Positions 1 to 5,071 of a DNA stretch of 5,122 bases are shown here, piece after piece. Origin of the DNA: an uncultured Collinsella sp. (GTDB lineage Bacteria > Actinomycetota > Coriobacteriia > Coriobacteriales > Coriobacteriaceae); assembly GCA_958453935.1 (NCBI GenBank), contig CAUDZT010000092.1, forward strand, positions 1 to 5,122. Direction: 5' to 3'. The notes beneath the pieces are model-generated. The model made no database searches. It saw only the letters and a program-made list of their open reading frames with translations, and was not told the origin of the DNA. The stretch's first letter is position 1. Each line of letters starts with the position of its first letter. Position numbers and translations under genes: made by a program.

Positions 1-111
1 GGTGGCTCGACGGGCGGCTCCACTGGTGGCTCGACCGGCGGCGATGGCGGCACGCCTACGCCTACGCCCACTCCCGACCCCTCGCCCACGCCTGACGATA
101 CGGTCGGCTAA
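1..111 (+). CDS. C-terminal tail of a Gly/Ser/Thr- and Pro/Thr-rich, probably cell-envelope protein (5'-truncated)
   Basis: Only the last 36 codons are in the window, read in frame 1 and ending in TAA at 109-111. The peptide has about three GGST repeats, a GGDGG step, then TPTPTPTPDPSPTPDD and a short TVG end. There is no catalytic domain to read. Low-complexity Gly/Ser/Thr tails followed by Pro/Thr runs are typical of disordered C-termini on exported wall-associated proteins in Gram-positive bacteria, including class A penicillin-binding proteins. That assignment is an inference and a weak one. No LPXTG motif or hydrophobic anchor is present at the end. The stop is followed 22 bases later by a strong terminator, which supports this as the true end of a plus-strand transcript. 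The overlapping frame-2 reading through 463 runs through that terminator and is not a gene. Confidence 0.7.
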   Translation, partial: GGSTGGSTGGSTGGDGGTPTPTPTPDPSPTPDDTVG

Positions 112-133
112 GAAGTACGCGACTAAAGCCAAC

Positions 134-177
134 AAGGCCCCGAGCAGCTTATTGAACTGCTCGGGGCCTTTTAGTTT
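134..177 (+). terminator. Intrinsic terminator of the left-edge plus-strand gene
   Basis: A perfect 14-bp stem (134-147 with 157-170, AAGGCCCCGAGCAG and its complement) encloses a 9-base loop and is followed on the plus strand by TTAGTTTG, so the RNA has a U-rich tail. It starts 22 bases after the TAA of the Gly/Ser/Thr-tail gene. On the minus strand the hairpin is followed by TTGTTGG, so it could act as a weaker back-up stop for transcripts coming from argR. Confidence 0.93.
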
Positions 178-210
178 GAAGCGACCTGGTGGGCGGTCTT
201 TATACCGGCA

Positions 211-245
211 AACAAAAGGGGTACCGACCAACGTCGATGCCCCTT
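211..245 (-). terminator. Intrinsic terminator of argR
   Basis: Read on the minus strand, AAGGGG (245-240) pairs with CCCCTT (221-216). The stem continues through an inner helix TCGAC/GTCGG that closes on a 4-base GTTG loop, with one C-A mismatch and one U-G wobble. The stem runs into TTTTGTT, a U-rich tail in the minus direction only. It lies about 50 bases beyond the argR stop codon and faces the left-edge gene. Confidence 0.8.
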
Positions 246-294
246 ACAAGCCACTATGTCAGCGCACGCAATGCCGAGCGCACGGCCCGCACAC

Positions 295-732
295 CTACTT
301 GCGAGAATTGCTCAGCTTATTGATCAGCGCCTCGAGGCGCTCGCCGTCCTCGGCCGTCTGGGCAATAACCAAAATCGTATCGTTGCCGGCAAGCGAGCCA
401 AGCACATCGGGCAACTCTGCCGCATCAACGGCGGCGGCGATGCCGGAAGCCGTGCCAGGCTGAGCCTTGATCATAACCAGATTATCGGTACGCAGAACGC
501 CCGTTACGAGCTCGGAAACCATACGCTGCAGGTGCAGGTCCTCTGCCAGAACATAGATGCCCTCAGGGAGCTTACGCAGCCCCATATCGGCAATATCGCG
601 AGAGACAGTCGCCTGCGTGCAATCAAAGCCCATAGCACGGAGCTCATCGACCAGCACGCGCTGCGTGCGGACATCCTTATTGCGCACAATATCTCTAATG
701 GCATCCTGGCGCCCATTGCGTTTTTTAGCCAT
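295..732 (-). CDS. argR: Arginine repressor ArgR/AhrC
   Basis: Hexameric DNA-binding regulator that uses L-arginine as corepressor to control arginine biosynthesis and often catabolism. The 145-residue product has the usual family length. The N-terminal winged helix-turn-helix (about residues 5-70) carries the signature TQATVSRDI at 39-47. The C-terminal trimerisation and arginine-binding domain (about 78-145) contains PGTASGI (92-98), D103 and GSLAGNDTILVI (112-123). The family usually has two acidic residues in GDDT; here the first is Asn (N117-D118). The start at 732 (MAKKRNG) is preferred because GGAGAGAGGG ends 5 bases upstream; an upstream in-frame start at 765 would add 11 unconserved residues and place that RBS inside the gene. 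No recN, tlyA or arg gene is beside it in this window. It has its own terminator downstream and two inverted repeats upstream. Function is secure; the regulon cannot be seen here. Confidence 0.96.
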   Translation of the reverse strand: MAKKRNGRQDAIRDIVRNKDVRTQRVLVDELRAMGFDCTQATVSRDIADMGLRKLPEGIYVLAEDLHLQRMVSELVTGVLRTDNLVMIKAQPGTASGIAAAVDAAELPDVLGSLAGNDTILVIAQTAEDGERLEALINKLSNSRK

Positions 733-737
733 ACAAA

Positions 738-747
738 CCCTCTCTCC
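738..747 (-). promoter_or_regulatory. Shine-Dalgarno of argR that fixes its start
   Basis: The minus strand reads GGAGAGAGGG, then TTTGT, then ATG at 732-730. The 5-base spacing supports the 145-residue ArgR over the 156-residue version starting at 765. Confidence 0.8.
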
Positions 748-765
748 AAAAGATGGCGGAGACAA

Positions 766-780
766 TCAATCAGTGATTGA
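766..780. repeat. 15-bp perfect palindrome in the argR leader
   Basis: TCAATCAGTGATTGA is a perfect inverted repeat with 7-base arms around a central G. Its near edge lies 33 bases upstream of the argR start codon. It is immediately followed by AATAG...CTATT (780-784/792-796), a second short inverted repeat. The position suits an operator or a 5'-UTR hairpin. It does not match the classical ARG box order TGAAT-N4-ATTCA, so ArgR autoregulation is only a possibility. Confidence 0.6.
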
Positions 781-825
781 ATAGTTTAACGCTATTTGAA
801 GGCTTTTGTGTATAAGAACGCATTT

Positions 826-853
826 CGAAACAATTCTATGCAAGTTTGTTTCG
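826..853. repeat. 8-bp inverted repeat between the glycosyltransferase gene and argR
   Basis: CGAAACAA (826-833) and TTGTTTCG (846-853) are perfect complements separated by 12 bases. The element starts 11 bases after the glycosyltransferase stop and lies about 94 bases upstream of argR. The stem is AT-rich and has no U-run directly after it on either strand, so it is a poor intrinsic terminator. A protein-binding site or a weak RNA hairpin is more likely. No convincing -35/-10 pair was found for argR in this 132-base gap, so readthrough from upstream remains possible. Confidence 0.55.
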
Positions 854-864
854 TAATGAGCCGT

Positions 865-1914
865 TTAGGCGGTTTTTGCGCCCGTCCGGTTAAGAAAAGC
901 TGCCAGATGCGTACACATCACGCAGCGCGCGGGCTTGGCGCTGGCGATCGGCCCAAACAACAGACCGAGTCCCCGATGGTTATCCTTGAGCGCGGCGACC
1001 ATCTGACGGGTTCGAGGCGCCTCGAGCATATCACGCATGCGGGCGGAACGCTCGATTGACGACACTCCATGCGGGCTCAGACACAAATTCTCGATGCAGG
1101 CGACCAGTCCGGCAAAGTAGAACTTTTGGCTTGCCAGCTTGAGCCGACCACCGCTATCTGCTTCCGAGAGTGAGTCCGCAAGCTCGTCGAGCGCCCGGGC
1201 GTCATCGGATACCTTGGCATACATGGTGGGATCAAAGGCATCTGTAAGCTTAGGCGCCGCTGCGTGGAAACAAGCGTCGCCGCATCCGGAGACGCGCTGT
1301 GCCTGCGAGAGCGCGCACGCCATAAACCCAACTGTGCGAAACGTCTTATCGCACAAAAGACATGCCTCAAACAGTGGACGGCTGTACATCACGCCAGAGA
1401 CTTGAGCAACCAAGCCGCCTAAAATCAACTGGGGCAGCCCAGTCACCATAGAAGACTCGTCTTCTATGGCAATAGAGGCAGCATCCAAGACGCGCGAATG
1501 ACGCTCGCGATGCGCATCGTATCGATCGAGCGACACCGAGGGGAGCACAATGTCTGCCGCAGTATCGCACGCGATATCGACCATCTTGGAAAGGGCCTGC
1601 GGAGCAAACCACTCATCGGCGTTCATGGCGATGATTTGAGAGCCGCGCGAGGCATCAAAACCGGCACGAAGACAAGCGCCGCGCTTCGCGTCCTCGACGT
1701 CAATCAAATCAATATGGATGTCCCTGTCGGCAGCAACTTGAAGCGAATGGCGCACACCGGGCACAGCATCGCGGCAGACAACGACAATCTGCAAATCATA
1801 GAGGTCTTGGTTCTGGATACTCTCGAGCGCACGCATCGCATAGCTGGGCGAACCTTCTACCACAAGGATCACCGAAAGTCGCGGATGCGAACAACGTCGA
1901 ACCAAGTTTTCCAT
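865..1914 (-). CDS. Degenerate family-2-like glycosyltransferase
   Basis: 349 residues. The N-terminal part follows the GT-A fold pattern of GT2 enzymes: LSVILVVEGSPSYAMRALESI (residues 13-33), an LQIVVV strand (41-46), then RGACLRAGFDASRGSQIIAMNADEWF (78-103), matching the family's usual 'GxY-strand-DAD-D/E-W' segment. In active enzymes this segment normally reads D-A-D; here it is N98-A99-D100, and the usual Asn after the first strand and the DDGS motif are also lost. No membrane segment or signal peptide is apparent, so it is probably cytoplasmic. The C-terminal 200 residues are not recognised. They are cysteine-rich, with C185LLC188, C211GDAC215 and C331VMC334. The gene lies 152 bases after truA with no clear terminator between. 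An in-frame TGA upstream limits the start; the Shine-Dalgarno abuts the ATG, so TTG at codon 4 (1905) is an alternative. It may be a divergent transferase or a non-catalytic relative; sugar and acceptor are unknown. Confidence 0.75.
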   Translation of the reverse strand: MENLVRRCSHPRLSVILVVEGSPSYAMRALESIQNQDLYDLQIVVVCRDAVPGVRHSLQVAADRDIHIDLIDVEDAKRGACLRAGFDASRGSQIIAMNADEWFAPQALSKMVDIACDTAADIVLPSVSLDRYDAHRERHSRVLDAASIAIEDESSMVTGLPQLILGGLVAQVSGVMYSRPLFEACLLCDKTFRTVGFMACALSQAQRVSGCGDACFHAAAPKLTDAFDPTMYAKVSDDARALDELADSLSEADSGGRLKLASQKFYFAGLVACIENLCLSPHGVSSIERSARMRDMLEAPRTRQMVAALKDNHRGLGLLFGPIASAKPARCVMCTHLAAFLNRTGAKTA

Positions 1915-1920
1915 CCTCTC
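1915..1920 (-). promoter_or_regulatory. Shine-Dalgarno-like GAGAGG abutting the glycosyltransferase ATG
   Basis: On the minus strand GAGAGG touches the ATG at 1914-1912 with no spacer, which is too close for normal initiation. It lies 9 bases from the in-frame TTG at 1905-1903 (codon 4), a workable distance. Translation may therefore start at TTG and give 346 residues; nothing in the family alignment separates the two choices. Confidence 0.45.
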
Positions 1921-1985
1921 GATAGCACCAAATCAAACTGTCGTTCATGGTACACCCGAGCTATAAAAGCAACGAGCCGCCTAAC

Positions 1986-2014
1986 ATGTTGCACGCCAAG
2001 AACAGATGTTGCAC
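1986..2014. repeat. 9-bp direct repeat at 20-bp spacing upstream of the glycosyltransferase gene
   Basis: ATGTTGCAC occurs at 1986-1994 and again at 2006-2014, exactly 20 bp apart, about two helical turns. Both copies are in the 152-base gap between truA and the glycosyltransferase gene. A weak -10-like TATAGC on the minus strand (1965-1960) would place the copies near -37 and -57, a typical arrangement for an activator or response-regulator site. No good -35 is visible. The left copy can also pair with GCAAC at 1969-1973 to form a small 5-bp stem ahead of TTTTAT on the minus strand. Confidence 0.6.
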
Positions 2015-2026
2015 ACGCGCAGCTCA

Positions 2027-2039
2027 CACATAGTATGTG
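2027..2039. repeat. 13-bp perfect palindrome downstream of truA
   Basis: CACATAGTATGTG is a perfect inverted repeat with 6-base arms and a central G, 27 bases beyond the truA stop. It has no U-run after it on either strand and is not a terminator. It sits 12 bases beyond the direct repeats at 1986-2014, so the three elements together look like a compact regulatory region for the glycosyltransferase gene. Confidence 0.5.
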
Positions 2040-2066
2040 CAAGGCACAGACGCGCCGAGCACTCCC

Positions 2067-2891
2067 CTAGTCGAGAACGACAAGCTCGTCGGGGCCGTAA
2101 TCCACACCCATAAACGTAAGGCCGCAGGCAGGCGCCGTGGGACCCGCAGCGGTTCGGTCACGGGCGTCAATAACCTCGCGCATCCACTGGGGATCGCGAC
2201 GATGCATGCCAATCTCCACGAGCGTTCCTACAATGGTACGCACCATCGAGTGCAAAAACGCATTGCCCTCGATAGTGAAGGTCAGGATATCCTCGCCAAA
2301 AGCGACCTCGTGGCCAAACTCCGCACGCATCACGCAGCGGTGCGTGGGCTTGCCCACAGCAGAGGCAACCTTGCAAAAGCTCTTAAAGTCCTGCTCGCCC
2401 AAAAGCGCAGGGCAGGCGGCCGCCATCGCATCGACGTCGAGGGGATAGCGATGCCACCACACCGCACCGCGCGAGAGCACGGGGCGCGCATCGCGATCGG
2501 CAATACGGTACGTATACGTACGGGACCGCGCGTCAAAGCGGGCAGAAAAGCCCCTACGGGCCTTGTAGACCTCGTTTATGGCGATATCTTTGGGCAGGAG
2601 GGCATCCATAGCCCTCAGCCACCTACGGCGCGTCAGAGCAAGCTCAGCGTCCGTTACGGGCACGCTAATGTACTGGGCCACCGCATGCACGCCGGCATCG
2701 GTACGACCCGCACACGTCAGATCGATCGGGCGGCGCAGCAGCGTCTCGATAGCGCGGCACAACTCGCCCGCAACGGTCGTCTGGCCCGGCTGCTCGGCAA
2801 ATCCGCTATAGGACGAGCCATCATAGGCAACACAGAATACAAGCGTGGCATCGAGCTCAGGAATCGAATTGAAATCAGACGGCGCGGTCAT
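2067..2891 (-). CDS. truA: tRNA pseudouridine(38-40) synthase TruA
   Basis: Isomerises uridines 38, 39 and 40 in the anticodon stem-loop of many tRNAs to pseudouridine. The 274-residue product is of normal family length. Catalytic Asp65 lies in CAGRTDAGVHA (60-70). The active-site Tyr motif RTYTYRI is at 124-130, EQDFKSFCK at 166-174, the C-terminal core motif IEGNAFLHSMVRTIVGTL at 207-224, and the closing PACGLTFMGVDY at 254-265. The ATG at 2891 is chosen because GGGAG lies 5 bases upstream; an in-frame TTG at 2906 would add 5 residues and overlap that site. truA follows rplQ, a common arrangement in actinobacteria. The rplQ terminator lies directly upstream, and a promoter overlapping the rplQ stop probably drives truA separately. 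No clear terminator follows truA. Confidence 0.97.
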   Translation of the reverse strand: MTAPSDFNSIPELDATLVFCVAYDGSSYSGFAEQPGQTTVAGELCRAIETLLRRPIDLTCAGRTDAGVHAVAQYISVPVTDAELALTRRRWLRAMDALLPKDIAINEVYKARRGFSARFDARSRTYTYRIADRDARPVLSRGAVWWHRYPLDVDAMAAACPALLGEQDFKSFCKVASAVGKPTHRCVMRAEFGHEVAFGEDILTFTIEGNAFLHSMVRTIVGTLVEIGMHRRDPQWMREVIDARDRTAAGPTAPACGLTFMGVDYGPDELVVLD

Positions 2892-2896
2892 GGGCG

Positions 2897-2901
2897 CTCC
2901 C
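2897..2901 (-). promoter_or_regulatory. Shine-Dalgarno of truA that decides its start
   Basis: GGGAG on the minus strand is followed by CGCCC and then ATG at 2891-2889. This 5-base spacing favours the ATG over the tandem TTG codons at 2906-2901. Confidence 0.7.
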
Positions 2902-2926
2902 AACAAACAATCAACGGTATCGCGAC

Positions 2927-2957
2927 AAAAAAAGAGGGGTACGCGAACGTACCCCTC
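2927..2957 (-). terminator. Intrinsic terminator of the ribosomal-protein/rpoA operon
   Basis: On the minus strand GAGGGGTACG (2957-2948) and CGTACCCCTC (2943-2934) form a perfect 10-bp stem closed by a TTCG tetraloop, followed by seven T residues (2933-2927). It begins 27 bases after the rplQ stop. It should end most transcripts of the operon before truA, whose start codon is only 35 bases beyond the T-run. Confidence 0.96.
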
Positions 2958-2958
2958 G

Positions 2959-2986
2959 AATATAGCCTATGCAGACGGATTGTCTA
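2959..2986 (-). promoter_or_regulatory. Probable sigma70-type promoter for truA overlapping the rplQ stop codon
   Basis: On the minus strand TAGACA (2986-2981) is one base from the TTGACA consensus and TATATT (2964-2959) is one base from TATAAT, with a 16-base spacer. The TAG of the -35 box is the rplQ stop codon. The expected start site, about 7 bases beyond the -10 box (near 2952), lies inside the 5' arm of the terminator hairpin. The resulting RNA would keep only about half of that arm and should escape termination. This is a sequence-based prediction. Confidence 0.6.
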
Positions 2987-3451
2987 CTCAGCGGTCTCCT
3001 CAGCAGGAGCCTCCTCGACGGCCTCGACCTTCTTGGGAGCAGCGGCCTTCTTGGGGGCCGGAGCAGCCTTCTTGGCCTTAGGCGTGCAAGGCTCGGTGAC
3101 GAGCTCCATGATAACGATAGGAGCGTTGTCGCCCTTACGGTTGCCGAGCTTCATGATGCGGGTGTAACCGCCGTTGCGGTCCTGCCACATGCCCTGGGCA
3201 GCCTTGTCGAAGATCTCGGCAACGAGCTGCTTATCGCCGAGCTTGGCGATGGCCAGACGACGAGAGTGCAGGTCGCCCTTCTTGGCCCAGGTGATGATCG
3301 GATCGACGACCGAACGCAGCGCCTTAGCGCGGGTCTCGGTGGTCTTGATGCGGTCGTTCTCGAAGAGGGCCTTGGCCAGGCTCTTCTTCATGGCCTTGGT
3401 GTGGCTCGCATCGGTGCCGAGCTTCAGGCCCTTCTTAACGTTGTGACGCAT
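2984..3451 (-). CDS. rplQ: 50S ribosomal protein L17
   Basis: Large-subunit protein that binds 23S rRNA near the peptide exit region. Residues 1-118 are the conserved L17 fold: MRHNVKKGLKLGTDASH at the N-terminus, LFENDRIKTTETRAKALRSV at 29-48, NGGYTRIMKLGNRKGDNAP at 93-111, and the closing VIMELV. Residues 121-155 form a low-complexity extension beyond the usual 115-130 residue protein. It runs from a Lys/Ala/Pro-rich stretch (KAKKAAPAPKKAAAPKK) into an acidic end (VEAVEEAPAEETAE). Such tails are seen in actinobacterial L17 and are probably disordered. The start has GAGGAGA 9 bases upstream. The gene lies 30 bases after rpoA and closes the operon ahead of a strong terminator. Confidence 0.98.
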   Translation of the reverse strand: MRHNVKKGLKLGTDASHTKAMKKSLAKALFENDRIKTTETRAKALRSVVDPIITWAKKGDLHSRRLAIAKLGDKQLVAEIFDKAAQGMWQDRNGGYTRIMKLGNRKGDNAPIVIMELVTEPCTPKAKKAAPAPKKAAAPKKVEAVEEAPAEETAE

Positions 3452-3481
3452 GGTCTAGTTTCTCCTCAAATATGCGAAGCA

Positions 3482-4423
3482 TTAAGCCTTCAGGCTCAGG
3501 CCCATGGACTCAAGCTTGTCCTTCACTTCCTCGATCGACTTAACACCGAAGTTACGGATGTTGAGCAGATCGTTCTCCGAGAACTCAACGAGCTGACGGA
3601 CCGAGTGAATGCTGGCGCGCTTAAGGCAGTTGTAGGAACGGACAGAAAGGTCCAGATCCTCGATCTGCTTGTCCAGCTCGGCGTTGTCGTTGGTGACCTC
3701 GGGAGCGAAGATCGAAGCCTCCTCCTCGACCTCGGGGGTCTCGGCAAGGTTCATAAAGGCAGCCATATGCTGGTTGATGATATTGGCAGCCTGGACCACG
3801 GCGTCGCGCGGAGCGATGGAGCCGTTGGTCTCGATCTCGAGGACAAGGCGGTCGTAGTCGGTGTGCTGACCGACACGGCAAGCCTCAACGAGCTTGGCGC
3901 AACGGGACACCGGCGAGTACAGCGAGTCGACGTGGATCACACCGATGGGATCGTTGTCGCGCTTGTTAGCCTCGCCAGAGACATAGCCGCGGCCATAGCC
4001 GATGCGCATGCTCATGGTGAGATGGCCGCCCTCGGTGAGCGTAGCGATGTGCTGCTCGGGGTTGACCAGCTCAAACTCGGACGGAATAAAGAAGTCCGCA
4101 CCGGTGACCTCGCAGGGGCCGTCAACCGAGATGGTGGCGGTCGCCTCGTCGGTCGTGCCGAGAGCCCTGAAGACAAGACCCTTGACATTCAGGACGATGT
4201 CGGTGACATCCTCGACCATGTTAGGGATGGTCATGAACTCGTGCTGTGCACCATCGATCTGAATAGCCTCGACGGCGGCACCCTCGAGCGAGGACAGAAG
4301 TACGCGACGAAGGGAGTTACCCAGCGTATCGCCGTAGCCACGCTCGAGCGGCTCGACGGAGACACGAGCAGACGTCTCGTTGATCTCTTCGACCTGAACC
4401 TGAGGCCTAATGAATTCTGACAT
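3482..4423 (-). CDS. rpoA: DNA-directed RNA polymerase subunit alpha
   Basis: The alpha dimer starts assembly of RNA polymerase; its C-terminal domain contacts UP-element DNA and activators. The 313-residue product is of normal length. The N-terminal domain (about 1-225) has VEPLERGYGDTLGNSLRRVLLSS (23-45) and the CRVGQHTDYDRLVLEIETNG strand (182-201), both used in dimerisation and core contact. An acidic linker (EVEEEAS, 231-237) leads to the C-terminal domain (about 247-313), with the DNA-binding VRSYNCLKRA helix (261-270; R262, N265 and K268 correspond to the E. coli UP-element residues) and LLNIRNFGVKSIEEVKDKL (286-304). GGAGGT lies 5 bases before the ATG. Spacing is 32 bases from rpsD and 30 bases to rplQ, so it is cotranscribed with both. 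Nothing unusual was seen. Confidence 0.99.
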   Translation of the reverse strand: MSEFIRPQVQVEEINETSARVSVEPLERGYGDTLGNSLRRVLLSSLEGAAVEAIQIDGAQHEFMTIPNMVEDVTDIVLNVKGLVFRALGTTDEATATISVDGPCEVTGADFFIPSEFELVNPEQHIATLTEGGHLTMSMRIGYGRGYVSGEANKRDNDPIGVIHVDSLYSPVSRCAKLVEACRVGQHTDYDRLVLEIETNGSIAPRDAVVQAANIINQHMAAFMNLAETPEVEEEASIFAPEVTNDNAELDKQIEDLDLSVRSYNCLKRASIHSVRQLVEFSENDLLNIRNFGVKSIEEVKDKLESMGLSLKA

Positions 4424-4455
4424 GTATTACCTCCAGCCTCAGCAGCCCGGATGGA

Positions 4456-5052
4456 CTACTTAGAGTAGAGCTCGACGATGAGCTGCTCGTTGATATCACC
4501 GCTGATCTGCTCACGCGTCGGCAGAGCGAGCACGTTACCAGACAGCTTCTCGATATCGACCTCGAGCCAGCCAGGGACCTCAAAGCGCTCGGAGGAAATC
4601 AGAGCCTCCTTGATGGGGAGGAGGTCACGGAACTTCTCGCCGACAGCGACGACGTCGCCGGCCTTGACGCGGTAGGACGGGATGTCCACGCGCTTGCCGT
4701 TCACGGTGAAGTGACCGTGACGGACGGACTGACGAGCCTCTTTGCGGGTGCGGGCGAAGCCAAGACGGAAGACGACGTTGTCGAGGCGAGACTCAAGGAT
4801 GATCATGAGGTTCTCACCGGTGACGCCGTTCATCTTGCGGGCCTTGTTGAAGTACCCGTGGAACTGCTTCTCCAGAACGCCATAGATGAACTTGACCTTC
4901 TGCTTCTCGCGCAGCTGCATGCCGTACTCAGATTCCTTGCGACGGCGCTTGGGCTGACGGATAGATTCCTTCTTGCTGCTGTAACCGAGCTCAGCGGGAT
5001 CGATCCCGAGCTGACGGCAGCGCTTAAGAACAGGAGTCCTGTCGATTGCCAT
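4456..5052 (-). CDS. rpsD: 30S ribosomal protein S4
   Basis: Primary 16S rRNA-binding protein that nucleates small-subunit assembly; in several bacteria it also represses its own operon. The 198-residue product has the N-terminal S4 domain (1-87), with RRRKESEYGMQLREKQKVKF at 36-55, followed by the S4 RNA-binding fold (SRLDNVVFRLGFARTRKEAR at 88-107, GHFTVNGKRVDIPSYRVKAGD at 113-133). It is a zinc-independent form: of the four cysteines that bind zinc in other S4 proteins, only C12 is left and it is the only cysteine in the protein. A GAAAGGAT Shine-Dalgarno precedes the ATG. The gene sits 19 bases after rpsK and 32 bases before rpoA. The order rpsK-rpsD-rpoA matches actinobacteria and proteobacteria rather than Bacillus. 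Confidence 0.98.
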   Translation of the reverse strand: MAIDRTPVLKRCRQLGIDPAELGYSSKKESIRQPKRRRKESEYGMQLREKQKVKFIYGVLEKQFHGYFNKARKMNGVTGENLMIILESRLDNVVFRLGFARTRKEARQSVRHGHFTVNGKRVDIPSYRVKAGDVVAVGEKFRDLLPIKEALISSERFEVPGWLEVDIEKLSGNVLALPTREQISGDINEQLIVELYSK

Positions 5053-5071
5053 ATTGATACGATCCTTTCAG

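Noticed and set aside
1..102. Short tandem GGST/TP repeats as a possible CRISPR or mobile-element repeat
   Set aside because: The DNA repeat is a codon-level low-complexity run inside an open frame, with no spacers or terminal repeats.
2..463. 153-codon plus-strand open frame at the left edge
   Set aside because: It reads the Gly/Ser/Thr repeat in the wrong frame, passes through two terminators and overlaps argR. The frame-1 reading ends just before the terminator and is the sensible one.
781..795. ATAG-N7-CTAT as a classical ARG box upstream of argR
   Set aside because: The TGAAT half-site is present at 778-782 but the matching ATTCA half at the right spacing is not.
858..877. GCC-GTTTA-GGC followed by GGTTTTT on the plus strand, a possible terminator
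   Set aside because: The stem is only 3 bp, it overlaps the end of the glycosyltransferase gene, and no plus-strand gene precedes it.
1498..2070. 190-codon plus-strand open frame over the glycosyltransferase start
   Set aside because: No family resemblance; it covers the coding strand of a better-supported gene and the intergenic repeats.
2037..3167. 376-codon open frame on the plus strand over truA
   Set aside because: Antisense to truA and running through the rplQ terminator into rplQ; its composition (Arg/His/Ala-rich) is that of a shadow frame.
2969..4420. 483-codon open frame on the plus strand across rplQ and rpoA
   Set aside because: It is entirely antisense to two certain, highly conserved genes. 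Its long Leu/Gly/Val/Asp-rich reading is what the reverse complement of their codon use gives, and it has no recognisable domain.
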